Below, one piece after another: positions 27,294 through 37,242 of a DNA stretch of 63,851 nt. Each line of letters opens with the position of its first letter. Within the stretch, counting starts at the first letter, position 1. The position numbers were made by a program, and so were the translations under genes. The notes beneath the pieces are model-generated. The model was not told where the DNA came from and searched no databases. It saw only the letters and a program-made list of their open reading frames with translations. The DNA comes from Microbacteriaceae bacterium PS02067 (GTDB lineage: Bacteria; Actinomycetota; Actinomycetes; Actinomycetales; Microbacteriaceae), in assembly GCA_029960085.1 (NCBI GenBank), contig JASCPG010000007.1, positions 1 to 63,851 on the forward strand. Direction: 5' to 3'.

Positions 27294-29291
27294 ATGTCGC
27301 TCGCCGCACGGGTGCTGATCGATTCGCCCCTGCCGCAACTGGACCGGCTGTTCGACTACGCCGTCCCCGACGCGCTCGAGTCGGCGGCCGTCGCCGGCGT
27401 CCGGGTGAAGGTGCCCCTGCGCACCGCCGGGCGCGTCGTCGAGGGCTACCTCGTCGAGGTCGTCGATGCGAGGGATGCCGCGCAGACGACGAAGCCCCTC
27501 TCGGAGCTCGACGCCGTCGTGTCGCCCGTCGCAGTCCTGACGCCCGAGCTGTACGCCCTCGCACGCAAGTGCGCCGATCGTGCGGCGGGGTCGGCGAGCG
27601 ACATCCTGCGCCTCGCGATCCCGAAACGCATGGTGCGGGCGGAGAAGACCTGGCTCGCCGCCCGCGCGGAGGGCCCGCCCCGTGACGCATCCGCCGCAAC
27701 GGCTGCGGGCGACCTCGATGTCGCGTGGGCCGAGTCGGTCCTCGCCCCCTTCGGCGAGCTGCCCGCCCTCCTCGCGGACCACGCGCGCCTCGCCCTCGAC
27801 GCACCCCCGCGCCCCGCGCGGGATCTGCCGGTGGGGGCGTGGGCGGAGCTCCTCGCGGCGATCGCTCTCGACACGCTCCAGCGTGGCGAGAGCACACTCC
27901 TCGTCGTGCCCGACCAGCGCGACCAGGAGCAGCTTCTCGCCGTGCTCGCGGCCCACGCGCCGGAGGACCGCGTCGTGCGGGACGATGCCCGCCGCTCGGG
28001 TCCCGAGCGTTACGCGACCTACCTGCGCCTGCTCGACGGGGAGCCCGCGATCGTCATCGGCAACCGCTCGACCGTCTACACGCCCGCGCCGCGCACGGGC
28101 ACGATCGTGATCTGGGACGACGGCGATCCGCTGCTCGCCGAGCCGCTCAGCCCCGGGGTCCACGCCCGGGATGCCGCGCTCGTGCGCCAGGAGCTCGAAG
28201 GCTCGGCTCTCGTCCTCGCCGGGCACACTCGGACGACCGACGTCGAGCGGCTCGTCCAGCTCGGGTGGGTGCGCGAGGTCCGTGCGGCGCGGCGGGAGAG
28301 CCCGAGCGTCGTGCTGTCGGCCACGCGAGAGGGCGAATCCCGCGGTCAGCGGGTACCCTCTGCCGCGTTCGCCGCCGCGCGCGACGCTCTGGTTCACGGC
28401 CCCGTGCTCGTGCAGGTCTCACGACCTGGATACTCACCCGTGCTCGTCTGCGCACAGTGCCGCACCCCGGCACGCTGCCCGCACTGCACGGGTCCGCTCC
28501 GCGCTCGGCGGGCGGGAGCGGCGCCGGAGTGCGCCTGGTGCGGACGATCGGTCGGTTCGTGGACGTGCCCGCACTGCGAGAGCACGCAGCTGCGGATGGC
28601 ATCCTCGGGCAGCGAGCGCACGGCCGATGAGCTCGGTCGCGCGTTCCCGAACACCCGCGTCATCCTCGCCGACGGCGATCACCCCGTGACCCGCGTCGAT
28701 GCGCGCCCCACCCTCGTCGTCGCGACGCGCGGCGCCGAGCCCCAGGCCGAGGGCGGCTACCGCGCGGTGATCCTGCTCGACGGCGATCGGATGCTCATGG
28801 CCGAGCAGCTGCGCATCGGCGAAAGCTGCCTGCGCTGGTGGTCGAACGCCGCCGCCCTCGCCGCGCCCGGTGCACCCGTGCATCTCGTCGGAGTCACGGG
28901 TCCCGTCGCACGCGCCCTCGCGACATGGACGCAGCCCGCCTACGCCCGCGCCGAACTCGCCGACCGCCTGCCGCTCCACATGCCGCCGACCGTGCGCGTC
29001 GCCTCCGTCGAGGGATCCGCGTCGAGCGTCGGCCTCGCCCTCACCGAGTTGCGTGCCGCCGTGCCTGCGCTGGATGCGACGGCCATCCTCGGGCCGGTGC
29101 CGCTCGAGTCAGGGGGAGTGCGGGCGCTCGTCCGCTTCGATTACGCGCACGGGCGCGCGGTCGCCGAGACCCTCCGCGCGGCGGTCGTCTCCGACGCCCT
29201 GCGCGGGCGCCGCGCCCGCTCGAGCGGGGACCGATTCGTGCCCCGGACTACGCTGAGAGTGCGGCTGGACGTGCCCGAGCTCGATCTGTGA
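27294..29291 (+). CDS. priA: PriA-like primosomal protein, helicase motifs degenerate
   Basis: 665 aa. PriA restarts collapsed forks. The N-terminal DNA-binding domain (LIDSPLPQLDRLFDYAVP) and the zinc-binding Cys pairs (CAQC, CPHC, CAWC, CPHC between about residues 383 and 426) are present. However, the Walker A loop is replaced by LPVGAWAELLAAI, and the DEEH box reads IWDDGD. ATP-driven unwinding is therefore unlikely. Loss of these motifs is typical of actinobacterial PriA, so this is probably a normal member of that group rather than a decayed gene. Confidence 0.9.
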   Translation: MSLAARVLIDSPLPQLDRLFDYAVPDALESAAVAGVRVKVPLRTAGRVVEGYLVEVVDARDAAQTTKPLSELDAVVSPVAVLTPELYALARKCADRAAGSASDILRLAIPKRMVRAEKTWLAARAEGPPRDASAATAAGDLDVAWAESVLAPFGELPALLADHARLALDAPPRPARDLPVGAWAELLAAIALDTLQRGESTLLVVPDQRDQEQLLAVLAAHAPEDRVVRDDARRSGPERYATYLRLLDGEPAIVIGNRSTVYTPAPRTGTIVIWDDGDPLLAEPLSPGVHARDAALVRQELEGSALVLAGHTRTTDVERLVQLGWVREVRAARRESPSVVLSATREGESRGQRVPSAAFAAARDALVHGPVLVQVSRPGYSPVLVCAQCRTPARCPHCTGPLRARRAGAAPECAWCGRSVGSWTCPHCESTQLRMASSGSERTADELGRAFPNTRVILADGDHPVTRVDARPTLVVATRGAEPQAEGGYRAVILLDGDRMLMAEQLRIGESCLRWWSNAAALAAPGAPVHLVGVTGPVARALATWTQPAYARAELADRLPLHMPPTVRVASVEGSASSVGLALTELRAAVPALDATAILGPVPLESGGVRALVRFDYAHGRAVAETLRAAVVSDALRGRRARSSGDRFVPRTTLRVRLDVPELDL

Positions 29292-29338
29292 CCGCCGCCA
29301 TGACCACTGCCACCGCACCGACCACACCGAGGACTCCG

Positions 29339-30271
29339 ATGCGCATCGTCTTCGCCGGAACCCCCGAGCCGGCCGTCCCGTCGCTCACGGCGGTCGCGGC
29401 ATCCACCCATGACCTCGTCGGCGTCGTGACCCGCACCGACGCGCCGCTCGGACGCAAGCGCGTCCTGACTCCGTCGCCCGTGGCGCGCGCGGCGGTGGAG
29501 CGAGGCCTGCCGATCGTGAAAGCCGATCGCCTCGATCAGGCGGCGACCGAGGCGATCGCGGCGTGGGCCCCGGACCTCGGCGTCATCGTCGCCTACGGCG
29601 GTCTCGTGCGCGAGCCCCTGCTCTCCGTCCCACGCCTCGGCTGGATCAATCTGCACTTCTCCCTCCTACCGCGCTGGCGCGGTGCCGCCCCGGTGCAGCA
29701 CGCACTCATCGCGGGCGACCGGGTCACGGGCGCGTCGGTGTTCCAGCTCGTTCCCGCCCTCGATGCGGGCGATGTCTTCGGCGAGCTCCGCTATTCCGTG
29801 CCGCGCGGTGCCACCGCAGGCGAGGTGCTCGCGGACCTCGCAGGTGCAGGTGCGACGCTCCTCACGGACGTCGTGGACGCGATCGCGGCGGGTACCGCCG
29901 TCGCGACCCCCCAGCAGGGCGAGGCGACGCTCGCACCCAAGCTCACCCTCGCGGACGGCGCACTCGATGTGACGGCCTCCGCCGACGCCGTCCTCGACCG
30001 CTTCCGCGGCACGACGCCGGAGCCCGGCGCCCATGTCTCCCTCGGCGGGCAGCGCCTCAAGGTGCTGGGCGCGCACCGCGGCCCGGACGTGCCGCTCGCC
30101 CCTGGCGAATTCGCCTTGCACGAGCGGCTCGTCCTTCTCGGCACGGGTGCGGGCACGATCGCGCTGACCACGGTGCAACCGGCCGGTCGGGGCGCGATGA
30201 ACGCGGGGGACTGGTGGCGGGGCCTTCGCACCGAGACGCCGCGGGTCGACCTCCCCGAGGCTCTGTCATGA
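29339..30271 (+). CDS. fmt: Methionyl-tRNA formyltransferase
   Basis: 310 aa from ATG 29339 (MRIVFAGTPEPA), with GAGGA six bases upstream. In-frame starts at GTG 29288 and ATG 29300 would add a low-complexity Thr/Ala leader and are less likely. It formylates initiator Met-tRNA. INLHFSLLPRWRGAAPVQHAL holds the catalytic Asn/His region. The peptide deformylase gene often found beside fmt is not here. It overlaps rsmB by ATGA. Confidence 0.95.
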   Translation: MRIVFAGTPEPAVPSLTAVAASTHDLVGVVTRTDAPLGRKRVLTPSPVARAAVERGLPIVKADRLDQAATEAIAAWAPDLGVIVAYGGLVREPLLSVPRLGWINLHFSLLPRWRGAAPVQHALIAGDRVTGASVFQLVPALDAGDVFGELRYSVPRGATAGEVLADLAGAGATLLTDVVDAIAAGTAVATPQQGEATLAPKLTLADGALDVTASADAVLDRFRGTTPEPGAHVSLGGQRLKVLGAHRGPDVPLAPGEFALHERLVLLGTGAGTIALTTVQPAGRGAMNAGDWWRGLRTETPRVDLPEALS

Positions 30272-31665
30272 GTTCGGACGCACGCGCCGAACGGCGTGCG
30301 CCCGCCGCGGCCGGGCGCACCCCGCGATGGGTCGCGTACGACACGCTCCGGGCGGTGCACACCTCCGACGCATACGCGAACCTGCTTCTTCCGCGTGCGC
30401 TCGGGCGGGCCGGCATCTCGGGGGCGGAGGCGGCGCTCGCGACGGAGCTCACCTACGGCACCCTCCGCCGCGAGGGCACCTACGACGCGATCATCGCGGA
30501 TGCCGCGGGGCGCCCGGCCGACAGGATCGACCCGGCGGTCCTCGACGCCCTCCGCCTCGGCGCGCACCAACTCCTGTCGATGCGCACGCCCTCGCACGCC
30601 GCCGTCAACGAAACCGTCCGGCAGGTCCGCCAGGCCGCGGGTAAGCCCGCCTCGGGATTCGCGAACGCGGTGCTGCGGCGCGTGTCGGAGCGAACGCCGG
30701 AGGAGTGGCTCGACCGCCTCGACAACACTGCGCGCTCCGAGGATGAGCGCCTCGGACTGCGCTACGCGCATCCCGTGTGGGTCATCCGCGCGTTCCGGCG
30801 CGCCCTCGCCGCGGAAGGTCGCGAGGACGAGCTCGCCGCACTGCTCGACGCCGACAACGCCTCACCCGTCGTGACGCTCGCCGCCCTCCCGGGCCTCGGC
30901 GAGATCCCGGACGATGCCGCGCGGACGCCCTATTCGCCGATCGGATTCCGTTCGCCCGGAGGCGACCCCGCCGCTCTCGTCGTGGCATCCGGCGGGCGCG
31001 TCCGCGTGCAGGACGAGGGGTCGCAGCTGGCCGCACTGGCGCTCACGCGCGCGCTTCCCGTCCGGGCGGGGGAGTCGTGGCTCGACCTGTGCGCCGCGCC
31101 GGGCGGCAAGACTGCCGTGCTCGCCTCCGAAGCACTCGCCCACGACGCCACCCTCGAAGCGAACGAGATCGCCCCGGCCCGTGCCGGGCTCGTGCGCGAC
31201 TCCGTCGCGGGTGTGCCCCTCACGGTGCCCGTGTCAGAGGAGGACGGTCGCACACGTGCCGGGCGCGGCCGCTACGACCGCATCCTCGTCGACGCGCCGT
31301 GCACGGGGCTGGGTGCGCTCCGACGGCGCCCCGAGGCGCGCTGGCGCAAACAGCCCGCGGACGTCCCGGCGCTCGCTTCGCTGCAGACGGAGCTGCTGGA
31401 TGCCGCGATCGACGCGCTCGCTCCCGGCGGCGTCGTCGCCTACGTGACCTGCTCGCCCCACCTCACCGAGACGGCCAGCATCGTCAGCGAGGCCCTGCGT
31501 ACCCGCGGCGGTGAGATCGAGGAACTGGATGCCCGCGCGGTCGTGGCATCCGTCTCCACGGCGCCGATCGATCTGCCGGATGTCGCCGGCACGGGCCGCG
31601 CCCAGCTGTGGCCGCACCGCCACGGCACCGACGCGATGTCCATCTCGCTGCTGCGCCGCCGCTGA
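30268..31665 (+). CDS. rsmB: 16S rRNA (cytosine-967-C5)-methyltransferase RsmB
   Basis: 465 aa. The N-terminal NusB-like RNA-binding domain (WVAYDTLRAVHTSDAYANLLLPRAL) is followed by the SAM-dependent domain: motif I DLCAAPGGKTAVLA, VDAPCTGLGALRRRPEARWR with one catalytic Cys, and VTCSPHLTET with the second. The last residues ISLLRRR end the fold as usual. It overlaps fmt by ATGA, closing the metK-priA-fmt-rsmB run. Confidence 0.95.
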   Translation: MSSDARAERRAPAAAGRTPRWVAYDTLRAVHTSDAYANLLLPRALGRAGISGAEAALATELTYGTLRREGTYDAIIADAAGRPADRIDPAVLDALRLGAHQLLSMRTPSHAAVNETVRQVRQAAGKPASGFANAVLRRVSERTPEEWLDRLDNTARSEDERLGLRYAHPVWVIRAFRRALAAEGREDELAALLDADNASPVVTLAALPGLGEIPDDAARTPYSPIGFRSPGGDPAALVVASGGRVRVQDEGSQLAALALTRALPVRAGESWLDLCAAPGGKTAVLASEALAHDATLEANEIAPARAGLVRDSVAGVPLTVPVSEEDGRTRAGRGRYDRILVDAPCTGLGALRRRPEARWRKQPADVPALASLQTELLDAAIDALAPGGVVAYVTCSPHLTETASIVSEALRTRGGEIEELDARAVVASVSTAPIDLPDVAGTGRAQLWPHRHGTDAMSISLLRRR

Positions 31666-31744
31666 CGCGGCACGACACACGCACGAAGCCACCGGGCCTC
31701 GGAAACCCGCGGCCTGAGACCGCGAGCGCCCGAGACGGACGGTG

Positions 31745-33280
31745 TCAGTTGCCCCAGCGCACCGTGACGGGATCGGTCGAGAAGTCGACGAGCGGGGAAC
31801 CGAGCGTCGGCATGAACAGGAAGGTGCACCCGGTGTAGCTCTGCCCGTTCGACTCGCAGTCGGCGGTCACATCGACGCCGCCGATGTAGGGACCGTGCAC
31901 CTTCAGCGGGTCGCTGTATAGTTCGTCCGGCTCGAGTGATGCCATCTCCGCCTGCGCCGAGGCGGTCAGCGTCCGCGTGATCGTTCCGTCGATGACCTTG
32001 GTGCCATCGCTGAGAACGTCACCGATCGCGAGGCCGCATCCCGGGTCGAGGCTCTTGGAGGCGAGGCACGTGTTGACACTGTCGGTGATCCCCTGCCGGA
32101 ACGCGGCGAGGCCCGCGTCGCTCAGCCCGACCTTCGGGTCCAGCCCGTCCGAGGAGTAATCGGACGGGTCGGAGATGATCGCGGTGGTGGTGCCCGAGAG
32201 CGTGTAGTTCGGATTGTCGACCGTGAGGGCGACGGTGCCGGGGAACACCGTGATCGAGTCGTTGTCGATCGCGATGCCGTTGATCTGTGTCGGCAGACCC
32301 TCGAGTCGCGACCCGATGTACAGGTCGACGGTGCCGCGCTGGATCTCCCATGACCCGTCGCCCTTGTAGTCGACGACGGTGAACTCGCCGGTGACGGGCT
32401 TGCCGCCGATGGTGTAATCCGCCGTCACGTCCGCGTCTCCCGAGCGGAGGTCGGTGCCCTTCGGCAGGGTCACGACGATGTCGTCGATGGCACCGAGCTT
32501 GTTCGAGGCGGCGAGCGCCTCGTCCGTCAGCAGCTCGCGGTCGGTGGGCTTGGTCGACAGCAGCGCGAGGGCCGTTTCGCTGTCACCGTCGGCGAGCGCC
32601 TGAAGGTACTTCTCCACGACCGCTTCGGGGCGCTGCTCAGCCGACGCACCGCCTCCGCTCACCGCGAAGACCACGCCGAAGACGATCGCCAGGAGCAGCA
32701 CGACGCCGCCGGCGATGATGGCGATGAGAGCCCCCGTGCCGAGTTTCTTCTTCGGCGCGGCGGGAGGAGCCGCAGCGTACCCCGGGTATGCCTCGGCCGG
32801 GTTCCCGGGATAGGGCTGCTGCGCCGCGTACGCAGCGGGTGCCGGAGCGGCGCCCGGCGCACCCGGGTAGGTCGGATGTTGAGGCGTTGCGGGCTGTGTC
32901 GGCGCGTACGCGGCAGGCTGAGCGGGCTCGTATGCCGTGGGCTGGACCGGCTCGGCGGCGGCCGGCTGCACGGGCTCGGCAGCGACGGGCAGAACAGGCT
33001 GCACCGGCTCGGCCGCGACCGGCTGAACGGGCTGGACAGGCTCGGCCACAGCCGCCGGCTGCACCGGCTCAGCCGCGACGGGGTGAACGGGCTCGGCCGC
33101 CTGCGCAGATGCCTCGACCGGCTGCGGCGTCACGGCCGCGGCCGACGCACCAGGGGCTGCCGGCGCGCCGGAACGCGGGAGCCACTGCTGCGCCTGCGCA
33201 TCCCAGCGGAAGTCGCCCGATACCCATTCGCCCGTCTGTGCGTCCCACTCCGGTTGCGGTGCACCCGTGTTGCTGTCCAT
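31745..33280 (-). CDS. Membrane-anchored protein with Pro/Ala-Glu-Pro-Val-Gln repeats
   Basis: 511 aa, function unknown. Residues 12-35 contain two WDAQ...W repeats. Residues 53-135 are a repeat tract built on AEPVQPV/A. Residues 140-175 are Pro/Tyr/Ala-rich. A KKK stop-transfer precedes a membrane segment at about 183-207, and the outside part begins with SAEQRPEAVVEKYLQALADGDSETAL, resembling the NTF2-like modules of DUF4878-type proteins. The C-terminal domain has four Cys (at about CLASKSLDPGC and DCESNGQSYTGC), possibly two disulfides. GGGGAGGA precedes the ATG. Confidence 0.85.
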   Translation of the reverse strand: MDSNTGAPQPEWDAQTGEWVSGDFRWDAQAQQWLPRSGAPAAPGASAAAVTPQPVEASAQAAEPVHPVAAEPVQPAAVAEPVQPVQPVAAEPVQPVLPVAAEPVQPAAAEPVQPTAYEPAQPAAYAPTQPATPQHPTYPGAPGAAPAPAAYAAQQPYPGNPAEAYPGYAAAPPAAPKKKLGTGALIAIIAGGVVLLLAIVFGVVFAVSGGGASAEQRPEAVVEKYLQALADGDSETALALLSTKPTDRELLTDEALAASNKLGAIDDIVVTLPKGTDLRSGDADVTADYTIGGKPVTGEFTVVDYKGDGSWEIQRGTVDLYIGSRLEGLPTQINGIAIDNDSITVFPGTVALTVDNPNYTLSGTTTAIISDPSDYSSDGLDPKVGLSDAGLAAFRQGITDSVNTCLASKSLDPGCGLAIGDVLSDGTKVIDGTITRTLTASAQAEMASLEPDELYSDPLKVHGPYIGGVDVTADCESNGQSYTGCTFLFMPTLGSPLVDFSTDPVTVRWGN

Positions 33281-33360
33281 TCGTCATCCTCCCCGTGTAC
33301 GAACCTCTGTCAGGACCCTATCGGTCTGAGGTGCCGGGGCCCGTCCGCCGCCGGACTGTG

Positions 33361-33366
33361 GATAAT
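33361..33366 (+). promoter_or_regulatory. -10 box for rpe, leaderless layout
   Basis: GATAAT ends six bases before the rpe GTG. No ribosome site is visible, in keeping with a leaderless start. Confidence 0.55.
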
Positions 33367-33372
33367 GGGCGC

Positions 33373-34038
33373 GTGGCCGACACCCGCATCAATCCCAGCA
33401 TCCTCTCCGCCGACTTCGTCAACATGGAGGCCGATCTCGCCCGCATCGCCGCGGCCGATTTCGTACACGTCGATGTCATGGACAACCACTTCGTGCCGAA
33501 CCTGACGTTCGGGCCACAGATGGTCCGGCGCGTGCAGGAGACGAGCCCCGTTCCCCTCGACGTGCACCTCATGATCACGGACCCCGACCGGTGGGCCCCG
33601 GGGTATGCGGAGCTCGGCGCAGCCTCGGTGACATTCCACCTGGAGGCGGCCGCCGAGCCCGTCGCCCTCGCACGGCGCCTGCGCCAGATCGGGGCTCGCG
33701 CGGGTGTCGCCGTCAAGCCCGCGACCCCCGTCGAGGGGCTCTACGACGTGCTCGACGAGTTCGACCAGATCCTCGTGATGACCGTCGAGCCCGGCTTCGG
33801 CGGGCAGTCCTTCATGGCCGACCAGATGCCGAAGCTCGCGCGACTGCGCGATGAGGCACGACGCCGCGGTTCGCATGTGTGGCTCCAGGTCGACGGCGGC
33901 ATCTCCGAATCCACCATCGCCCAGGCCGCAGAGGCAGGCGCCGACACCTTCGTCGCCGGGTCCGCCGTGTTCGGCGCGGCCGACCCGGGGCGTGCGATCG
34001 AGGCGTTGCGGGCGCAGGCATCCGCCCACGTGCACTGA
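33373..34038 (+). CDS. rpe: Ribulose-phosphate 3-epimerase
   Basis: 221 aa from GTG 33373, the family's usual length; the open frame extends left but without family sequence. It interconverts ribulose-5-P and xylulose-5-P. TIM-barrel metal and catalytic motifs: INPSILSADF, VHVDVMDNHFVPNLTFG, LDVHLMI, VMTVEPGFGGQSF, and VDGGI. It is divergent from the repeat protein. Confidence 0.96.
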   Translation: MADTRINPSILSADFVNMEADLARIAAADFVHVDVMDNHFVPNLTFGPQMVRRVQETSPVPLDVHLMITDPDRWAPGYAELGAASVTFHLEAAAEPVALARRLRQIGARAGVAVKPATPVEGLYDVLDEFDQILVMTVEPGFGGQSFMADQMPKLARLRDEARRRGSHVWLQVDGGISESTIAQAAEAGADTFVAGSAVFGAADPGRAIEALRAQASAHVH

Positions 34039-34081
34039 CGCGTCCCGCCGTCATGCGCGCGCCGGTGCCGCGTGCGACCGG

Positions 34082-34087
34082 TAGCCT
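34082..34087 (+). promoter_or_regulatory. -10 box for hisE, leaderless layout
   Basis: TAGCCT ends six bases before the hisE GTG. Confidence 0.55.
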
Positions 34088-34093
34088 GTCAGG

Positions 34094-34357
34094 GTGAAGA
34101 CGTTCGACGGACTGTTCGCGGAACTGACCGCCACTGCCGCGGCCCGGCCCGAAGGTTCCGGCACGGTCGCCCAGCTCGACCGCGGCGTCCACGCGATCGG
34201 CAAGAAGATCGTCGAAGAGGCCGCCGAGGTGTGGATGGCCGCGGAGTACCAGTCGGATGCCGAGACGGCCGAGGAGATCTCGCAGCTGCTCTACCACCTG
34301 CAGGTGCTCATGCTCGCGAAGGGCCTCACCCTCGCGGACATCTACCGACATCTCTGA
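34094..34357 (+). CDS. hisE: Phosphoribosyl-ATP pyrophosphatase
   Basis: 87 aa, GTG start. Second step of histidine synthesis. The helical MazG-like fold shows [16 protein letters not shown] with the metal-binding Glu residues, and [19 protein letters not shown]. hisG follows after 44 bases. Confidence 0.95.
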   Translation: MKTFDGLFAELTATAAARPEGSGTVAQLDRGVHAIGKKIVEEAAEVWMAAEYQSDAETAEEISQLLYHLQVLMLAKGLTLADIYRHL

Positions 34358-34401
34358 GCCCGCCTCCGCCCCCGTAGCTCAGACACCGAAAGAGACCGCA
34401 C

Positions 34402-35244
34402 ATGCTGCGCATCGCCGTGCCGAACAAGGGGTCGCTCGCCGACACCGCCGCCGAGATGCTCGCCGAGGCCGGGTACACCGGCCGACGTGACCCCAAGGAC
34501 CTCCACGTCATCGACCCGATCAACGAGGTCGAGTTCTTCTACCTGCGCCCGAAGGACATCGCGACCTACGTGGGCTCCGGCGCCCTCGATGTCGGCATCA
34601 CGGGGCGCGACCTGCTGCTGGATGCCCGGATGCCGGGCGCCCGCGAGATCGAGAAGCTCGGCTTCGGGGCATCCACGTTCCGTTTCGCGGGCCCTCCGGG
34701 GCGCTTCCACGACGTCACCGACCTCGAGGGCCTTCGGGTCGCGACGGCGTACCCGGGCCTCGTGGACGGCTTCCTCGACGAGCAGGGCGTGGCGGTCGAC
34801 CTCGTGCCGCTCGACGGTGCCGTCGAATCGGCGGTGCAGCTGGGCGTCGCCGACGCCGTGGCGGACGTCGTCTCCACCGGCACGACCCTGCGCCAGGCAG
34901 GGCTCGAGATCTTCGGACCCGTGCTGCTGGAGTCCGAGGCCGTCCTCATCGGCGCTCCCGTCGAGGCGGACGGCACCGAGACGCTCCTGCGGCGCCTGCG
35001 CGGTGTCATGGTCGCCCGCCGCTACGTCCTGATCGACTACGACCTGCCGGCGGCTCTCGTCGACGAGGCCGTCGCGCTCGCGCCCGGCATCGAGTCGCCC
35101 ACCATCTCGCCGCTGCGCGACCCGGAATGGGTTGCCGTGCGGGTCATGAGCCCCCGGAAGACCGTCAACCAGGTGATGGACGCGCTGTACGCGATCGGCG
35201 CGCGGGCGATCCTCGTGACGGCGATCCACAACGCGAGGCTCTGA
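34402..35244 (+). CDS. hisG: ATP phosphoribosyltransferase (long form)
   Basis: 280 aa, the HisG-L form with a C-terminal regulatory domain, so no HisZ is needed. It is the first committed step of histidine synthesis and is normally feedback-inhibited by histidine. [14 protein letters not shown], the substrate site [14 protein letters not shown], and the C-terminal [19 protein letters not shown] are visible. The stop shares one base with the hisF ATG. Confidence 0.96.
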   Translation: MLRIAVPNKGSLADTAAEMLAEAGYTGRRDPKDLHVIDPINEVEFFYLRPKDIATYVGSGALDVGITGRDLLLDARMPGAREIEKLGFGASTFRFAGPPGRFHDVTDLEGLRVATAYPGLVDGFLDEQGVAVDLVPLDGAVESAVQLGVADAVADVVSTGTTLRQAGLEIFGPVLLESEAVLIGAPVEADGTETLLRRLRGVMVARRYVLIDYDLPAALVDEAVALAPGIESPTISPLRDPEWVAVRVMSPRKTVNQVMDALYAIGARAILVTAIHNARL

Positions 35245-36008
35245 TGTCGCTCGCGTGTCGTGTCATCCCGTGCCTCGATGTCGCCGCAGGCCGCGTCGTC
35301 AAGGGCGTGAACTTCGAGAACCTGCGCGACATGGGCGACCCCGTCGAACTCGCGGCGCTCTACTTCGCACAGGGTGCCGACGAACTGACGTTCCTCGACG
35401 TGACGGCGACGGTCGACGATAGAGCGACGACCTACGACGTCGTCCGCCGGACGGCCGAAGAGGTGTTCATCCCGCTGACGGTGGGCGGGGGAGTGCGCGC
35501 TGCCGAGGACGTGGCACGCCTGCTCGGGGTCGGCGCCGACAAGGTGGGCGTCAACTCCGCGGCGATCGCCCGCCCCGACCTCATCGGCGAGATCGCCGAC
35601 CGTTTCGGCGCGCAGGTGCTCGTCCTGTCGCTCGATGTGAAGCGCGCGCCCGGCACGGGGTCGGGCTTCGTCGTCACCACGCACGGCGGCCGCACGTTGA
35701 CCCAGCTGGACGCCCTCGACTGGGCGCGCGAGGCGATCGACCGGGGCGCCGGCGAACTCCTCGTGAACTCGATCGACGCCGACGGCACGAAGGACGGCTT
35801 CGACCTCGAACTCGTGGGCCTCATGCGCGAGATCTCCTCGGTTCCCGTCATCGCCTCGGGCGGCGCGGGTGCAGCAGAGGATTTCGCCCCCGCGATCCAC
35901 GCCGGCGCCGACGCGGTGCTCGCGGCATCCGTGTTCCACTCGGGCCAGCTCACGATCGGCGACGTCAAGAGCGCCCTCGTCTCGTCGGGCGTGGAGGTGC
36001 GCGCGTGA
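35244..36008 (+). CDS. hisF: Imidazole glycerol phosphate synthase cyclase subunit
   Basis: 254 aa. A TIM barrel with catalytic Asp residues in [19 protein letters not shown] and [16 protein letters not shown], and phosphate loops VGGGVR and [11 protein letters not shown]. It needs HisH as glutaminase partner; hisH is not in the window. GTGA overlap with hisI. Confidence 0.96.
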   Translation: MSLACRVIPCLDVAAGRVVKGVNFENLRDMGDPVELAALYFAQGADELTFLDVTATVDDRATTYDVVRRTAEEVFIPLTVGGGVRAAEDVARLLGVGADKVGVNSAAIARPDLIGEIADRFGAQVLVLSLDVKRAPGTGSGFVVTTHGGRTLTQLDALDWAREAIDRGAGELLVNSIDADGTKDGFDLELVGLMREISSVPVIASGGAGAAEDFAPAIHAGADAVLAASVFHSGQLTIGDVKSALVSSGVEVRA

Positions 36009-36382
36009 GCGGCGCGGGGGTCGTCGGCGACGCAGCGGGCGACCCGCGCCTGGGCCGCGTCGCCTTCAACGCGGACGGGCTCGTGCCCGCGATCATCCAG
36101 CAGCACGACACCGGCGAGGTGTTGATGCTCGGGTGGATGGATGCCGAGGCGCTCCGCCGCACGCTCTCCGAAGGCCGCGTCACCTTCTGGTCGCGGTCGC
36201 GTCAGGAGTACTGGCGCAAGGGCGACACCTCCGGCCACGCCCAGTACGTCAAGGGTGCGCGCCTGGACTGCGACGGCGACACTCTGCTGATCGCGGTCGA
36301 CCAGATCGGCGCCGCCTGCCACACCGGCGACCGCACGTGCTTCGACGCCGACGATCTGGCCCCCGTCGAGGGCTCTCCGTGA
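36005..36382 (+). CDS. hisI: Phosphoribosyl-AMP cyclohydrolase
   Basis: 125 aa, GTG start overlapping the hisF stop. It opens the purine ring of [25 protein letters not shown] and [16 protein letters not shown] are present, and the zinc Cys set is in DCDGD...[10 protein letters not shown]. Its stop overlaps the next GTG by four bases. In many relatives trpE sits at this junction. Confidence 0.95.
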   Translation: MSGAGVVGDAAGDPRLGRVAFNADGLVPAIIQQHDTGEVLMLGWMDAEALRRTLSEGRVTFWSRSRQEYWRKGDTSGHAQYVKGARLDCDGDTLLIAVDQIGAACHTGDRTCFDADDLAPVEGSP

Positions 36383-36975
36383 CGGCCCGCGCGCGGGTGA
36401 TCGCGGTGCTCCTCGTCGTCTTCGGGGGAGCGATCGCGATCATCTCATCGACGCAGACGTGGCTCGATCTCACGCTGCGCGCCGGTGCCACCGAGCCGGT
36501 TCCCGTGCCGGGTGCGTCCGCGCTGCCGCTTCTGGCGCCGCTCAGCCTCGCGGCCCTCGCACTGGGCCTCGCGCTCACGGTCATCGGGCGCGTCCTCAGA
36601 TACGCCTTCGGTCTCGTCGCGACCGTCATCGGCGGCGCCCTCACCGTGGGCGCGCTGCGCGTCGGCATCCAGCACCCGCAGGATGCCTTCGCGGCGGCCG
36701 TCACGAAGGCGACCGGCCTGTCGGGTTCCGAGGCGATCACCGAACTCGTCGCATCGATCGACGGCACCGTGTGGCCGTTCCTCGCCGCCGCGGGCGGCAT
36801 CGCGATCGCGGTCGGCGGCATCGTGACGCTCGTGACCGCGCACGCCTGGCGGGCAGGCGGGCGCCGGTACCGCCGCGATACGGCGCGGGAGCAGATCGCG
36901 TCCGGCTCACGCCCGCACGACGCGATCGACTCGTGGGACGACCTCTCGCACGGCGACGACCCGACGGCCCGCTAG
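36379..36975 (+). CDS. Trp biosynthesis-associated membrane protein
   Basis: 198 aa from the GTG overlapping the hisI stop. Four hydrophobic segments are visible ([53 protein letters not shown], and [20 protein letters not shown]). It matches the Trp_oprn_chp family by layout and by location just before trpC. Its function is not established. It directly abuts hisI, with no trpE between. Confidence 0.87.
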   Translation: MTARARVIAVLLVVFGGAIAIISSTQTWLDLTLRAGATEPVPVPGASALPLLAPLSLAALALGLALTVIGRVLRYAFGLVATVIGGALTVGALRVGIQHPQDAFAAAVTKATGLSGSEAITELVASIDGTVWPFLAAAGGIAIAVGGIVTLVTAHAWRAGGRRYRRDTAREQIASGSRPHDAIDSWDDLSHGDDPTAR

Positions 36976-36978
36976 ACT
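36973..36978 (+). promoter_or_regulatory. Candidate -10 element for the HGxxPAAW-trpCBA run
   Basis: TAGACT overlaps the stop of the preceding gene, 31 bases before the next ATG. An AAGGAG ribosome site follows. It would allow trpCBA to be expressed apart from the his genes. Confidence 0.5.
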
Positions 36979-37009
36979 GGCCACAGACTAGCGCCCCCGA
37001 AGGAGCACC

Positions 37010-37240
37010 ATGAGCAGCAGCATCGAAGACCCCGGCCACGGACACTCGCCCGCGGCGTGGACGGCCGTGGTGATCATGCTCCTCGCAATCACGCTGGGCA
37101 CCGTGTTCTTCGTGCTCGACATGCCCGCCCTCGTCTGGGCATCCGCCGGGCTCGTCGTCGTCGGCGCGATCGTCGGCTGGGCCATGGCCAAGGCCGGTTA
37201 CGGCGCGAACGGCGCCAAGTACGCCGCGAAGCAGCACTGA
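37010..37240 (+). CDS. HGxxPAAW family small membrane protein
   Basis: 76 aa. It carries the name-giving HGHSPAAW motif near residues 10-17, then two hydrophobic segments (AVVIMLLAITLGTVFFVL and ALVWASAGLVVVGAIVGWAM). Members sit in actinobacterial trp clusters; the role is unknown. AAGGAG precedes the ATG, and trpC starts two bases after the stop. Confidence 0.9.
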   Translation: MSSSIEDPGHGHSPAAWTAVVIMLLAITLGTVFFVLDMPALVWASAGLVVVGAIVGWAMAKAGYGANGAKYAAKQH

Positions 37241-37242
37241 CC

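Noticed and set aside
27294..29291. priA as a pseudogene because its ATPase motifs are lost
   Set aside because: The frame is intact, zinc Cys pairs are kept, and loss of helicase motifs is normal in actinobacterial PriA.
29288..29338. Longer N-terminus for fmt starting at GTG 29288
   Set aside because: It adds a Thr/Ala/Pro leader absent from the family; ATG 29339 has its own ribosome site and begins the conserved MRIVFAGTPE.
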